Shown here piece by piece: positions 1 through 7,415 of a stretch of DNA of 64,000 nucleotides; positions within the stretch are counted from its first letter, which is position 1; every line of letters begins with the position of its first letter. Made by a program: the position numbers and the translations under genes. The stretch is from Pilimelia anulata (GTDB lineage Bacteria > Actinomycetota > Actinomycetes > Mycobacteriales > Micromonosporaceae), in assembly GCF_014647895.1 (NCBI RefSeq), contig NZ_BMQB01000007.1, positions 124,001 through 188,000 on the forward strand, written 5' to 3'. The notes beneath the pieces are model-generated. The model saw nothing but the letters and a program-made list of their open reading frames with translations, searched no databases and was not told where the DNA came from.

Positions 1-1
1 C

Positions 2-496
2 TGGACCAGGGTGGACGCGGCCGGCGCGCAGTCCTGGCCGCGCACCGACCCCGCCGTGATCATGCTGGTGCACGACGGCGGGCCCGGCCCCGGAGGGCGC
101 TGCCTGCTGGCCGTGAACGCGTCCTGGGACGACGCCGCGGTCAAGCGGTTCTCCTGCCTGGCCGGGTTCGTCGAGCCGGGGGAGTCGGCGGAGTCCGCGG
201 TCGCCCGCGAGGTGGCCGAGGAGGTGGGCGTGCCGGTCGGCCCGATCACCTACGTCGGCTCGCAGCCCTGGCCGTACCCGTCCTCGCTGATGCTCGGCTT
301 CCTGGCCCTCGCCGACCCGGCGGTACCGGTCCGCGAGGACCCCGCCGAGATCGCGCTGGCCCGCTGGTTCACCAGGGCCGAGGTGGCGGCGATCCGGGCG
401 GGGGAGGAGCGCCGGCTGCCGGGCGGGGCGCGTATCGCGGTGACGAGCAACGCGTCGATCTCGGCGTCCCTGATCGACCACTGGCTCGCGAGCTGA
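2..496 (+). CDS. nudC: NAD(+) diphosphatase NudC, C-terminal part
   Basis: This is the C-terminal part of a NudC-type Nudix hydrolase, which cleaves NAD(H) to NMN(H) and AMP and removes NAD caps from RNA. The frame is open to the window edge (W-T-R-V-D upstream of the first GTG at 11), so the start lies outside. Counting from that GTG, a complete Nudix box runs over residues 52-74 (G-x5-E-x7-REVAEEVG), and the NudC-specific SQPWPYPSS motif follows at 84-92, which separates NudC from other Nudix enzymes. The N-terminal domain and zinc ribbon are not in view. In Mycobacterium tuberculosis nudC sits beside mrx1 and uvrD2; here two regulator cassettes lie between. Confidence 0.95.
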   Translation, partial: WTRVDAAGAQSWPRTDPAVIMLVHDGGPGPGGRCLLAVNASWDDAAVKRFSCLAGFVEPGESAESAVAREVAEEVGVPVGPITYVGSQPWPYPSSLMLGFLALADPAVPVREDPAEIALARWFTRAEVAAIRAGEERRLPGGARIAVTSNASISASLIDHWLAS

Positions 497-564
497 CCCA
501 CCGGGCGCGCGTCGACCGCGCCCGGGCGGGAGCCGCCGCGCGCCCCCCGGCCGGGCGGAGCGAA

Positions 565-604
565 CGAGGGGGCGGGGCGGCCGGGTGGCCGCCCCGCCCC
601 CTCG
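565..604. terminator. Bidirectional hairpin between nudC and DUF397 gene
   Basis: A perfect 18-bp stem with a 4-base loop (arms 565-582 and 587-604) lies between two convergent genes. There is no T-tract, as is common for high-GC actinobacterial terminators. Confidence 0.7.
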
Positions 605-620
605 GGCGGTGATCGCTTCT

Positions 621-839
621 TCAGGCGCGGTCGAACTCGCCGTCCCGGATGCCGGCGAGGAAGCCCTGCCAGGCGTCGCGGCCGAAGAAGAGCACCGGGC
701 CGCTGCGGTCCTTGCTGTCGCGGACCGCGACGTGCGCGCGATTCAGGGTGGCGACCTCGACGCAGTTCGTCGAGGCACTGCGGGCAGCCGTCCGCCACTT
801 CGCGTTGCGCAGCAGGTCGGAAACCTCGGGCGTGGTCAT
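621..839 (-). CDS. DUF397 family small protein
   Basis: A 72-aa protein starting MTTPEVSDLLRNAKWR, with the DUF397 core: an N-terminal W-R-x-A-x-x-S segment, C-V-E-V-A, then V-R-D-S-K-D and a C-terminal F-x-x-x-D-A-W-x-x-F-L stretch. The ATG at 839 is preceded by AGGAG at suitable spacing, and the next gene upstream on this strand is the XRE-DUF5753 regulator 61 bases away. Such pairs (WhiJ/BldB-type) are very numerous in streptomycetes and relatives; the small partner is thought to modulate the DNA-binding partner. The target of this pair is unknown. Confidence 0.9.
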   Translation of the reverse strand: MTTPEVSDLLRNAKWRTAARSASTNCVEVATLNRAHVAVRDSKDRSGPVLFFGRDAWQGFLAGIRDGEFDRA

Positions 840-900
840 TGCGGTACTCCTGTGGTGGTGAGGTTGGGTTTCGCGCGCGGCCGCCGTCGGACCGGCACGC

Positions 901-1884
901 TCATTGGTGCGGCGCGGCGATCGTCGGGGCCGCGCGTGGTGCCGGGGGTTTCGCCGGACGGCCGGCGGTTTCGCCACCCGAGACGGGCGGCGAGTCGGCG
1001 GGGGTGGGGGGCGTGTCGCCCCGGACGGCCGCCGCCCGCGCGGCGAACCATGCTCTCGTCTCCTCCGGCGACCGGGCCGCCTCCCGCAGCCAGCCGAAGG
1101 CGCTGAGGTACTCGCGCAGGCTGGTGCCGTCGCTGAGCAGGTGGTCGCGGGCCAGGGCCTCGACCGCGACCGTACCCGGGTCGTCCGGGTCCACGAATTG
1201 GTAGATCGAGAAGGACGTGGCCGGCACGTACCACGGGCCGACCACCACCTCCGGCGCGAGCAGCCGCAGCGTGACGTGCGGCAGCGCGGCCACCTCGTAC
1301 AGGTGCTGGAGCTGGTCGGCGAGCACGTCCGGCGGCGCCACCCGCGGGGAGAACGCCGACTCCTCGAGGATCGCCTCGTACATCGGCGGGTCGGTCTCGC
1401 TGTGCAGCAGGCTGGTCCGCGCGGCCCGCGCGGCAACCTCCGCGTCCAGGTCGTCCGGTCCGGACGGTCGGCCGCCGAGGATGCGCCAGCGGGCGTAGCC
1501 CGGCGTCTGGAGCAGGCCCGGCAGCATCTGCTGGGCGTACTCCCGGATCATCGAGCAGCCGACCTCCAGCTCCGCGTACGAGCGCTGCTGGGGGGTCATG
1601 GACGGGTACGCGCGCATCCACCCGCGGCTGTTGCCGGCGTCGCGCGCGATGGCCACGAGCTGCTCGCGCAGCGGCCCGGTGGTGCCGTACAGGTCCAGCA
1701 GGTCGAGGATGTCGCCCAGGTCGGCCCGGCTGCGGCCGTTCTCGATCCGGGAGATCTTCGAGGACGAGGCCCAGCCGATCATCTCGACGACCTGGTCACC
1801 GGTCAGACCGGCCGCTTCGCGGAGGCGGCGCAGCTCGGCGCCGAGGCGGCGACGGCGCACGCTGGGGCTCGCTGCGCGGGGCAC
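901..1884 (-). CDS. XRE-family regulator with DUF5753 domain
   Basis: A 327-aa DNA-binding protein. Residues ~10-70 form an XRE helix-turn-helix (LGAELRRLREAAGLTGDQV, then W-A-S-S-S-K-I-S-R-I-E-N-G-R), followed by the alpha/beta DUF5753 region typical of actinobacterial WhiJ-like regulators. The GTG at 1884 is chosen because AAGGAGG (1893-1899 on the plus strand) sits eight bases upstream; a longer frame from 1944 lacks a ribosome site. It is followed by the DUF397 gene in a probable two-gene operon. A dyad at 1938-1959 upstream is a candidate autoregulatory operator. The effector recognised by DUF5753 is unknown. Confidence 0.9.
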   Translation of the reverse strand: MPRAASPSVRRRRLGAELRRLREAAGLTGDQVVEMIGWASSSKISRIENGRSRADLGDILDLLDLYGTTGPLREQLVAIARDAGNSRGWMRAYPSMTPQQRSYAELEVGCSMIREYAQQMLPGLLQTPGYARWRILGGRPSGPDDLDAEVAARAARTSLLHSETDPPMYEAILEESAFSPRVAPPDVLADQLQHLYEVAALPHVTLRLLAPEVVVGPWYVPATSFSIYQFVDPDDPGTVAVEALARDHLLSDGTSLREYLSAFGWLREAARSPEETRAWFAARAAAVRGDTPPTPADSPPVSGGETAGRPAKPPAPRAAPTIAAPHQ

Positions 1885-1937
1885 CGGCGGAACCTCCTTC
1901 GGAACGGGGTGTTCGACGACCACGTTGGACGGTAGGA

Positions 1938-1959
1938 TGATCACTGCACTATGTGATCA
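1938..1959. promoter_or_regulatory. Candidate operator of the XRE regulator
   Basis: TGATCAC at 1938-1944 and its complement GTGATCA at 1953-1959 form a 7-bp perfect dyad with an 8-base spacer, 54 bases upstream of the XRE start. A third GATCAC half-site follows at 1970-1975. Assignment to the adjacent regulator is inference from position. Confidence 0.5.
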
Positions 1960-2121
1960 CCCGGGCGGCGATCACTCGGACGGCTCGGAGAGCGCCGGCC
2001 GTTCCGACCTTACTGCCGTCCCGCTCGCGCGCTGAACCCGTTCGCGAGCGTGGACAGCGTCGATCCACAGGGCAGCATCCGACCACGGGGCCGGCGTCCG
2101 ACCACGGGGGCATCGCTGATC

Positions 2122-2164
2122 TTCGCAAGAACTCTTTCTAAAGATACCTTGTGGGCCGTACGCT
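2122..2164 (+). promoter_or_regulatory. Promoter region of the ArsR-family gene
   Basis: TACGCT at 2159-2164 lies six bases before the GTG at 2171, fitting a leaderless transcript. An alternative promoter, TTCGCA-17-TACCTT (2122-2127 and 2145-2150), would give a leader of about 14 bases. The region is AT-richer than its surroundings. Confidence 0.45.
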
Positions 2165-2170
2165 GGCCGG

Positions 2171-2767
2171 GTGACCGGCGTCCAGAGAGTGAACGATTTA
2201 GAAGTGCATGAGGTGCGGGATCCACAAGAACTGCGTGCAATTGCGCATCCGGTCCGCTTGCAACTCCTCGACGAACTCTTCCTGGGCGGCCCGGCGACGG
2301 CGACCGAGTTGGCCGAGCGGCTCGCCCAGAGCCCCGCGAACTGCTCCTGGCACCTGCGCCAGCTCGCCCGATACGGGTACGTCGAGGAGGCCGGGGGCGG
2401 CGCCGGCCGACGCCGCCCGTGGCGGGCGATCTTCCGGCCGCGCCGCTGGGGCGGCCACGACGAGTCGACCGCGCTGGCCCATGCCGGCAGCGCCGTCAGC
2501 GAACTGCTGCTGCACCGCGAGCTGGAGCAACTGAGCCAGTGGCGGGCCGCCCGCGCGGCCGAGCCCACCCCCTGGCGCGACACCGGGTTCGTCAACCAGG
2601 CCATCGGCTGGCTCACCGCCGACGAGCTGGCCGCGGTCTCCGCGGAGATCGACGAGATCCTGCTGCGCTACGCCGGCCGCACGGCCCACCCCGCCGAGCG
2701 GCCGGAGGACGCCCGCCCCGTCCGCTTCGTGGCCTGGGGGGTGCCGGTACCCGCGCCGCCACAGTAG
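2171..2767 (+). CDS. ArsR-like winged-helix transcriptional regulator
   Basis: A 198-aa protein with an ArsR/HTH_20-type winged helix at residues ~15-80: RAIAHPVRLQLLDELF, then T-A-T-E-L-A-E-R-L and S-W-H-L-R-Q-L-A-R-Y-G-Y-V-E-E, the recognition helix and wing. The C-terminal ~110 residues resemble those of actinobacterial regulators that do not sense metal; no CxC metal box is seen. The MFS gene 100 bases downstream on the same strand is the likely target, as in many ArsR-MFS pairs. If translation starts at GTG 2171 (leaderless, -10 at 2159), codon 10 is TTA, a very rare codon in such genomes; GTG at 2189 is also upstream of it. Confidence 0.85.
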   Translation: MTGVQRVNDLEVHEVRDPQELRAIAHPVRLQLLDELFLGGPATATELAERLAQSPANCSWHLRQLARYGYVEEAGGGAGRRRPWRAIFRPRRWGGHDESTALAHAGSAVSELLLHRELEQLSQWRAARAAEPTPWRDTGFVNQAIGWLTADELAAVSAEIDEILLRYAGRTAHPAERPEDARPVRFVAWGVPVPAPPQ

Positions 2768-2867
2768 ACCGCACCCACCCCGCGCACCGGGCGGCCGGGC
2801 GCACTCCCCACCGTCGCCGCCGGCACCGGCACCACCACCCCTCCCCCCTCGACCGGAGTGCCCCTGA

Positions 2868-4130
2868 ATGCGCACCGTCCTGAAACTCCCCGAGTTCCCC
2901 CGACTCTTCGCCGGCCTGGTCGCCAACCTGGTCGCGGATTCGGTCCTGGTCCTCGCGCTCGCGATCTGGGTCAAGGACCTCACCGGGTCGGACGGCCTCG
3001 CGGGGGTCACCCTCTTCGCGGTCGCCGCGCCGATGGCGCTGGCGCCGCTGGTCGGCTGGGTCGTGGACCGGTTCCCGCGCCGGCCCTTCTTCGCCGCCGT
3101 CAACGCCGGCGCCGCCGCCGCGCTGATCCCGCTGTTCTTTGTCCAGGGTCCGCACGACGTCTGGATGATCTATGTGGTCGCCGCCCTGTACGGCCTGGCC
3201 GGCATCGCCGGCAACGCGACCCTGTCCGCCCTGCTCCGGGAGATGCTGCCGGCGCCGCTGCTGGTCGAGGCCAACGGCGCCGTGCAGACCGTGAAGCAGG
3301 GCCTGCGGATGTGCGGGCCGCTGGTCGGCGCCGGCCTGTACGTCGCCGTCGGGCCCTGGTCGCTCGCCGTCGTCGCCGCGACCGGCTTCCTGCTCGCCGC
3401 CGGCGCCATCGCCTCGCTGCCGCCCGCGCGGCTGCGCCTGCACGTCCCGCGCCAGCCGCTGCGCGACGAGCTGAAGGCCGGGTTCAGCCACCTGATCGGC
3501 CGGGCCGCGCTGCGCCGCACCGTCGTGGGCGCGGCCGTCGCGATGCTCGCGCTGGGCTTCGGCGAGGCGCTGATCTTCGCGTACGTCGACCGGGGGCTGC
3601 GCCTGAGCGACCCGGGCTTCGTCGGCGTGCTCATGGCCGTCCAGGGGGTCGGTGGGCTGCTCGGCGGGCTGGCCGCGCCGGCGGCGATCGGCCGGCTGGG
3701 CGAGATCGGCGGGGCGGCGCTGGGCCTGCTGCTGTTCGTCCCGGCCACGCTGGCGCTGACCATCCCGATCCTGCCGGTCGGCATGCTCGCGGTGGTCGTG
3801 TTCGGCGCCGGGGTGCCGATGGCGATCGTCGGGATCACCACGCTGGTCCAGCGGTTCACCCCCGCGTACCTGCTCGGCCGCGTGACCGCGGTCAACGACG
3901 CGATGATCATGGGCCCGCAGGCGGCCTCGATCGGCCTCGGCGCGGTCCTGGTCAGCTTCGTCGACTACCGCGTGCTGTACCTCGGGATCGCGCTCGTCGT
4001 CGGCATCGCCGGCACGTACCTGTGGCGCGGCCGGCGGCTCTCGCCGCCGATCCCGCGCGTGCGCGCCATCGAGCCGCCGACCCGGGCGACGGCCCCGGCG
4101 GCGGCGAGCCGCCCGACCGCCGCGGCCTGA
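2868..4130 (+). CDS. MFS transporter
   Basis: A 420-aa major facilitator superfamily protein with about 12 hydrophobic segments and the motif-A-like loop GWVVDRFPRRP between helices 2 and 3. It resembles the drug/macrolide-efflux-type MFS proteins (NreB/MefA-like) common beside ArsR or MarR regulators. The ATG at 2868 follows GGAG. The C-terminus is Ala/Pro-rich and cytoplasmic. Substrate cannot be told from sequence; the neighbouring regulator suggests inducible efflux. It converges on mrx1 with a hairpin between them. Confidence 0.85.
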   Translation: MRTVLKLPEFPRLFAGLVANLVADSVLVLALAIWVKDLTGSDGLAGVTLFAVAAPMALAPLVGWVVDRFPRRPFFAAVNAGAAAALIPLFFVQGPHDVWMIYVVAALYGLAGIAGNATLSALLREMLPAPLLVEANGAVQTVKQGLRMCGPLVGAGLYVAVGPWSLAVVAATGFLLAAGAIASLPPARLRLHVPRQPLRDELKAGFSHLIGRAALRRTVVGAAVAMLALGFGEALIFAYVDRGLRLSDPGFVGVLMAVQGVGGLLGGLAAPAAIGRLGEIGGAALGLLLFVPATLALTIPILPVGMLAVVVFGAGVPMAIVGITTLVQRFTPAYLLGRVTAVNDAMIMGPQAASIGLGAVLVSFVDYRVLYLGIALVVGIAGTYLWRGRRLSPPIPRVRAIEPPTRATAPAAASRPTAAA

Positions 4131-4161
4131 CCCCGCGCCGCGCCCGGCCGGCGGCCGGTCC

Positions 4162-4185
4162 GAGCCGGCGGTCCTCCGCCGGCTC
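4162..4185. terminator. Hairpin between MFS gene and mrx1
   Basis: A 10-bp perfect stem, GAGCCGGCGG pairing with its complement, with a 4-base loop. It overlaps the mrx1 stop codon and serves convergent genes. Confidence 0.55.
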
Positions 4186-4417
4186 AGGCCGCGAGCTGCG
4201 CCGTCACCTGGGTGATCGTCGGGTTGGTCAGCACCGTACCGTCCGGGAAGGCCACCGTCGGCACCGTCGCGTTTCCGCCGTTGGCGCTCATCACGAACGC
4301 CTCCGCCGCCGGGTCGTGCTCGATGTCGACCACGCGGTGCGCGATGTTCGCCCGGTCGAGCTGGGCCTTGAGCCGCTTGCAGTAGCCGCACCACGCGGTC
4401 GAGTACATCGTCAGCAT
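4184..4417 (-). CDS. mrx1: Mycoredoxin (glutaredoxin-like, mycothiol-dependent)
   Basis: A 77-aa glutaredoxin-fold protein starting MLTMYSTAWCGYCKRLK, with the redox pair C10-x-x-C13, a T-V-P cis-proline motif and a C-terminal helix. Mycoredoxin-1 reduces mycothiol-mixed disulfides in the cytoplasm of actinobacteria; its length and position beside uvrD2 match Rv3198A of M. tuberculosis. The ATG at 4417 follows GGAGAGG, and a GTG at 4429 is a possible alternative. It diverges from uvrD2, and its upstream DNA carries a SigR/SigH-like promoter, which fits a thiol-oxidation response. Confidence 0.92.
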   Translation of the reverse strand: MLTMYSTAWCGYCKRLKAQLDRANIAHRVVDIEHDPAAEAFVMSANGGNATVPTVAFPDGTVLTNPTITQVTAQLAA

Positions 4418-4508
4418 GCCGATCGCCACCTCTCCCCGGGCCGCGCCCGCCCGGCGCGCCCCGCCGTCGTCGGGGGACGGGGGCCACACCGGCCGCCGCC
4501 CCCCGCGC

Positions 4509-4535
4509 AACGTCGGTGGGGCCCGGGACAATTCC
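4509..4535 (-). promoter_or_regulatory. SigR/SigH-like promoter of mrx1, overlapping uvrD2 -10
   Basis: On the minus strand GGAAT (4535-4531) and GTT (4511-4509) are separated by 19 bases, close to the SigR/SigH consensus GGAAT-N18/19-GTT. On the plus strand GACAAT (4527-4532) lies seven bases before the uvrD2 GTG at 4540 and can act as its -10. The two promoters share bases 4531-4532. Confidence 0.55.
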
Positions 4536-4539
4536 GGGT

Positions 4540-6741
4540 GTGACGCAGACCTCCGCCGACCGCGTGCTCGCGGGCCTGGACGCCGACCAGCGGGCGGCCG
4601 TGACCGCCCCGGCCGGCCCCGTCTGCGTGCTGGCCGGCGCGGGCACCGGCAAGACCCGGGCGATCACCTCCCGGATCGCGTACCGGGTGCAGGCGGGCCT
4701 GATCCCGGCCCGGCACGTGCTGGCGGTCACCTTCACCGCGCGGGCGGCCGGCGAGCTGCGCGGCCGGCTGGCGGCGCTGGGCGCCGGCGGCGTCCAGGCG
4801 CGCACCTTCCACGCCGCCGCGCTGCGCCAGGTGCGCTACTTCGCCTCGCGGCTGCTGCACGGCCGGGCGATGCCCGAGCTGCTGGACAGCAAGATCCGCC
4901 CGGTCACCCTCGCCGCCGCCCGGGCCGGGCTGCGCGCCGACGGCGCCGCCGCCCGCGACCTGGCCGGCGAGATCGAGTGGGCCAAGGCCAGCCTGGTCGA
5001 GCCCGACGCCTACCCGGCCGCGGCCGCCGGCCGGGAGACGCCGTACGAGCCGGCCCGGGTCGCCGCGGTCTTCGCCGAGTACGAGCGGCTCAAGCGGGCG
5101 CAGGGCGTGATCGACTTCGAGGACGTGCTGCGCGCCGCCGTCTGGGGCATCGAGGAGCACCCGGACGTCGCGGCACAGGTCCGGGCGCAGTACCGGCACT
5201 TCGTCGTCGACGAGTACCAGGACGTCAACCCGCTCCAGCAGCGCCTCCTCGACGCCTGGCTGGGCGGCCGGGACGACCTCACCGTCGTGGGCGACGCCAG
5301 CCAGACGATCTACTCGTTCACCGGCGCGACCTCGGCGTACCTGGTCGACTTCCCGCGCACCCACCGCACCGCGACGGTCGTCCGGCTGGTCCGCGACTAC
5401 CGCTCCACCCCCCAGGTGGTCGGCCTGGCCAACGCCGTGATCGGCCGCGCCCGCGGCAGCGAGGCCCGGCTCCGGCTCGCCCTGGAGGGCCAGCGCCCGC
5501 CCGGCCCCGAGCCCGAGTGGCGGATCTTCGCCGACGAGACCACCGAGGCCGCCGCCGTCGCCCGCCGCTGCGCCGACCTGATCGCCGCGGGCGCCCCGGC
5601 CAGCGAGCTGGCGGTGCTGTTCCGGACCAACGCCCAGTCCCCGGCGTACGAGGAGGCGCTGGCCGCGGCCGGCGTGCCGTACGTGGTCCGCGGCGCCGAG
5701 CGCTACTTCGCCCGCCCGGAGGTCCGCGCGGCCCTGGCCGCGCTGCGCACCGCCGCCCGGACGGCGGACCCGGCCGCGCCGCTGCCCGCGGTGGTGGCGG
5801 AGTCGCTGGCGGCGACCGGCTGGCAGCCGGGGGACCCGCCGCGGGGCGGCGCGGCCCGGGAGCGGTGGGAGTCGCTGGCCGCCCTGGTCGCCCTGGCCAC
5901 CGAGTACGCCGGCCCGACCACCGTCGGCGGGCCCGCGGTTGCCGGGTCCGGGGTTGCCGGGTCCGCGGTCGGCGGTTCCGGGGCCACCGGCGACGGTGGC
6001 GGTTCCGGGTCCGATGGTTCCGGGGGTGGTGGTGCGGGCGCGACGCTGGGGGACTTCTGCGCCGAGCTGGCCCGTCGGGCCGATGCCGCGCACGTACCCA
6101 CCCTGGCCGGCGTCACCCTCGCCTCGCTGCACGCGGCCAAGGGCCTGGAGTGGGACGCGGTGTTCCTCGTGGGGCTCGCCGAGGGCACGCTGCCCACCAC
6201 GTACGCCCGCACCGACGCCGCGGTCGAGGAGGAGCGCCGGCTGCTGTACGTCGGCATCACCCGGGCCCGGCAGCGGCTCTGGCTCTCCTACGCCCGGGCC
6301 CGCGGGTCCGGCGGCCGCAACCGGCGGCCGTGCCGGTTCCTGCCCCAGTTCGACGGCACCACCGACCGCACGCCGGCCCCGGCGGCGAGGAGTCGGAAAC
6401 CCGACAGGCCGGTCCGGATCGCCACCTGCCGGGTCTGCGGCGCCACCCTGCTGGCCGGCGTCGACCGCAAGCTCGGCCGCTGCGCCGACTGCCCCTCGGA
6501 CGTCGACGAGGCCCTGCTCGACACCCTCCGGGGCTGGCGCGCCGGGGTGGCCGACGCGCACGGCGTCCCTGCGTACGTGGTGTTCACCGACGCCACGCTG
6601 ACCGCGCTCGCCGAGCGCCGCCCGGCCACCGAGGCCGAGCTGCGGGCGATCCCCGGCCTGGGCCCGCGCAAGATCGCCCAGTACGGCGCCGCCGCGCTGG
6701 CGATCGTCGCCGGCCGACCGCCGGAGGATCCGACCGGGTAG
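4540..6741 (+). CDS. uvrD2: ATP-dependent DNA helicase UvrD2
   Basis: A 733-aa SF1A 3'-5' helicase. Walker A GAGTGKT is at residues 33-39, the VVDEYQDVN box near 222, motif III GDASQTIYSFTG near 250, and motif VI ITRARQRLWLSYAR near 580. A four-cysteine zinc element (C-R-V-C ... C-A-D-C) starts near 630 and an HRDC domain occupies ~660-733, the combination that defines actinobacterial UvrD2 in DNA repair. A Gly/Ser/Val-rich stretch at about 465-505 (5920-6050) looks like an expanded linker. Start: GTG 4540 with GACAAT seven bases upstream, probably leaderless; an in-frame GTG at 4516 has less support. Confidence 0.95.
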   Translation: MTQTSADRVLAGLDADQRAAVTAPAGPVCVLAGAGTGKTRAITSRIAYRVQAGLIPARHVLAVTFTARAAGELRGRLAALGAGGVQARTFHAAALRQVRYFASRLLHGRAMPELLDSKIRPVTLAAARAGLRADGAAARDLAGEIEWAKASLVEPDAYPAAAAGRETPYEPARVAAVFAEYERLKRAQGVIDFEDVLRAAVWGIEEHPDVAAQVRAQYRHFVVDEYQDVNPLQQRLLDAWLGGRDDLTVVGDASQTIYSFTGATSAYLVDFPRTHRTATVVRLVRDYRSTPQVVGLANAVIGRARGSEARLRLALEGQRPPGPEPEWRIFADETTEAAAVARRCADLIAAGAPASELAVLFRTNAQSPAYEEALAAAGVPYVVRGAERYFARPEVRAALAALRTAARTADPAAPLPAVVAESLAATGWQPGDPPRGGAARERWESLAALVALATEYAGPTTVGGPAVAGSGVAGSAVGGSGATGDGGGSGSDGSGGGGAGATLGDFCAELARRADAAHVPTLAGVTLASLHAAKGLEWDAVFLVGLAEGTLPTTYARTDAAVEEERRLLYVGITRARQRLWLSYARARGSGGRNRRPCRFLPQFDGTTDRTPAPAARSRKPDRPVRIATCRVCGATLLAGVDRKLGRCADCPSDVDEALLDTLRGWRAGVADAHGVPAYVVFTDATLTALAERRPATEAELRAIPGLGPRKIAQYGAAALAIVAGRPPEDPTG

Positions 6742-6747
6742 CCACCG

Positions 6748-6797
6748 AAGAAACGACGGAAATACGTTTGCCCCCGGTGCGGGGTTGGGCTTAGCCT
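6748..6797 (+). promoter_or_regulatory. Probable whiB7 promoter with AT-rich upstream element
   Basis: TTGCCC (6768-6773) and TAGCCT (6792-6797) are spaced by 18 bases (17 if TTAGCC is used). An A-rich run, GAAGAAACGACGGAAATACG, lies directly upstream of the -35. Known WhiB7-dependent promoters carry an AT-rich block just upstream of the -35, and whiB7 is autoregulated in mycobacteria. The transcript would have a leader of about 610 bases. Confidence 0.5.
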
Positions 6798-6999
6798 CGA
6801 TTCCGCGCCCCTTCGGGAGTCGTGTCCACCGCTTTCCGGGACAGTGTTTTTCCAGGTCAATGGGCCTGTGTTCCGGGCCGTGGGGGATTCCGCGACGACC
6901 GCCGGGACGGTAAGCTGAACCGGGCTCCCGCACGGGGGCCCACCCGGACCGGGCTCCGCTGTGAGCCCCGATCGACAGCCGACGAGGAGGTGTTCCCCG

Positions 7000-7260
7000 A
7001 TGGAGATCAACATGACTGGCACAAGCGCGGTCGGCCCCACGTGGACGCCGCCCACCGCTGTCGCGCACCCGATCCCGGGTGCCGCGCCGTGGTCGCGCCC
7101 GAGCGCGGGCGCCCCGGCGCAGCCGGCTGTCCAGCGTGAGCGCGGCATCGCGTACACCGTCACCACCCTGCTGGGCCGGACTCTGTCCGCTGCCGGCACC
7201 AAGAAGCGTTTCGTTACCGATCCCCTGCGCGGAGTTCCGCCTCGAAGTAGGCCGGCCTGA
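7000..7260 (+). CDS. Leader ORF upstream of whiB7
   Basis: An 86-aa ORF (start MEINMTGTSAVGPTW) with GAGGAGG at 6984-6990 upstream of the ATG. It is Pro/Ala/Thr-rich and has no recognisable domain. It lies in the whiB7 leader, and its TGA stop (7258-7260) is inside the left arm of a small hairpin and 20 bases before the terminator stem at 7281. In mycobacteria and streptomycetes a leader ORF plus intrinsic terminator controls whiB7/wblC: ribosome stalling by antibiotics changes leader folding and allows readthrough. This ORF is the best candidate for the sensing ORF here, although it is long for that role. It could also be an independent small gene. Confidence 0.55.
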   Translation: MEINMTGTSAVGPTWTPPTAVAHPIPGAAPWSRPSAGAPAQPAVQRERGIAYTVTTLLGRTLSAAGTKKRFVTDPLRGVPPRSRPA

Positions 7261-7270
7261 TTGTCAGGCC
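7254..7270 (+). promoter_or_regulatory. Hairpin over the leader-ORF stop codon
   Basis: GGCCTGA (7254-7260) pairs perfectly with TCAGGCC (7264-7270) across a 3-base loop. The 5' arm contains the last codons and TGA of the leader ORF, so a terminating or stalled ribosome would block it. This is a candidate switching element upstream of the terminator. Confidence 0.5.
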
Positions 7271-7280
7271 CTCGGCTCGC

Positions 7281-7327
7281 TTGAGGCCGCGGAACCCGTA
7301 ACCGGGATCCGCGGCCTCAATTTTTTT
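7281..7327 (+). terminator. Intrinsic terminator/attenuator in the whiB7 leader
   Basis: A 13-bp perfect stem (7281-7293 with 7308-7320), one A-A mismatch, a further 4-bp CCCG/CGGG stem and a TAAC loop are followed by seven consecutive T (7321-7327). A T-tract of this quality is exceptional in this GC-rich window, and the element sits 89 bases before the whiB7 start rather than after a gene, so it is an attenuator rather than an end-of-operon terminator. Confidence 0.85.
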
Positions 7328-7415
7328 GTCCGGAACAGGTGACCAGTTGATCAAGACCGAGCCATACCCGATCGCCCCACTCGCCCGCACCGCCGACCGA
7401 GGAAGGACCGACGCC

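Noticed and set aside
7326..7415. Upstream extension of whiB7 to 7326
   Set aside because: It would start inside the terminator T-tract and lacks a ribosome site, while ATG 7416 has a strong one.
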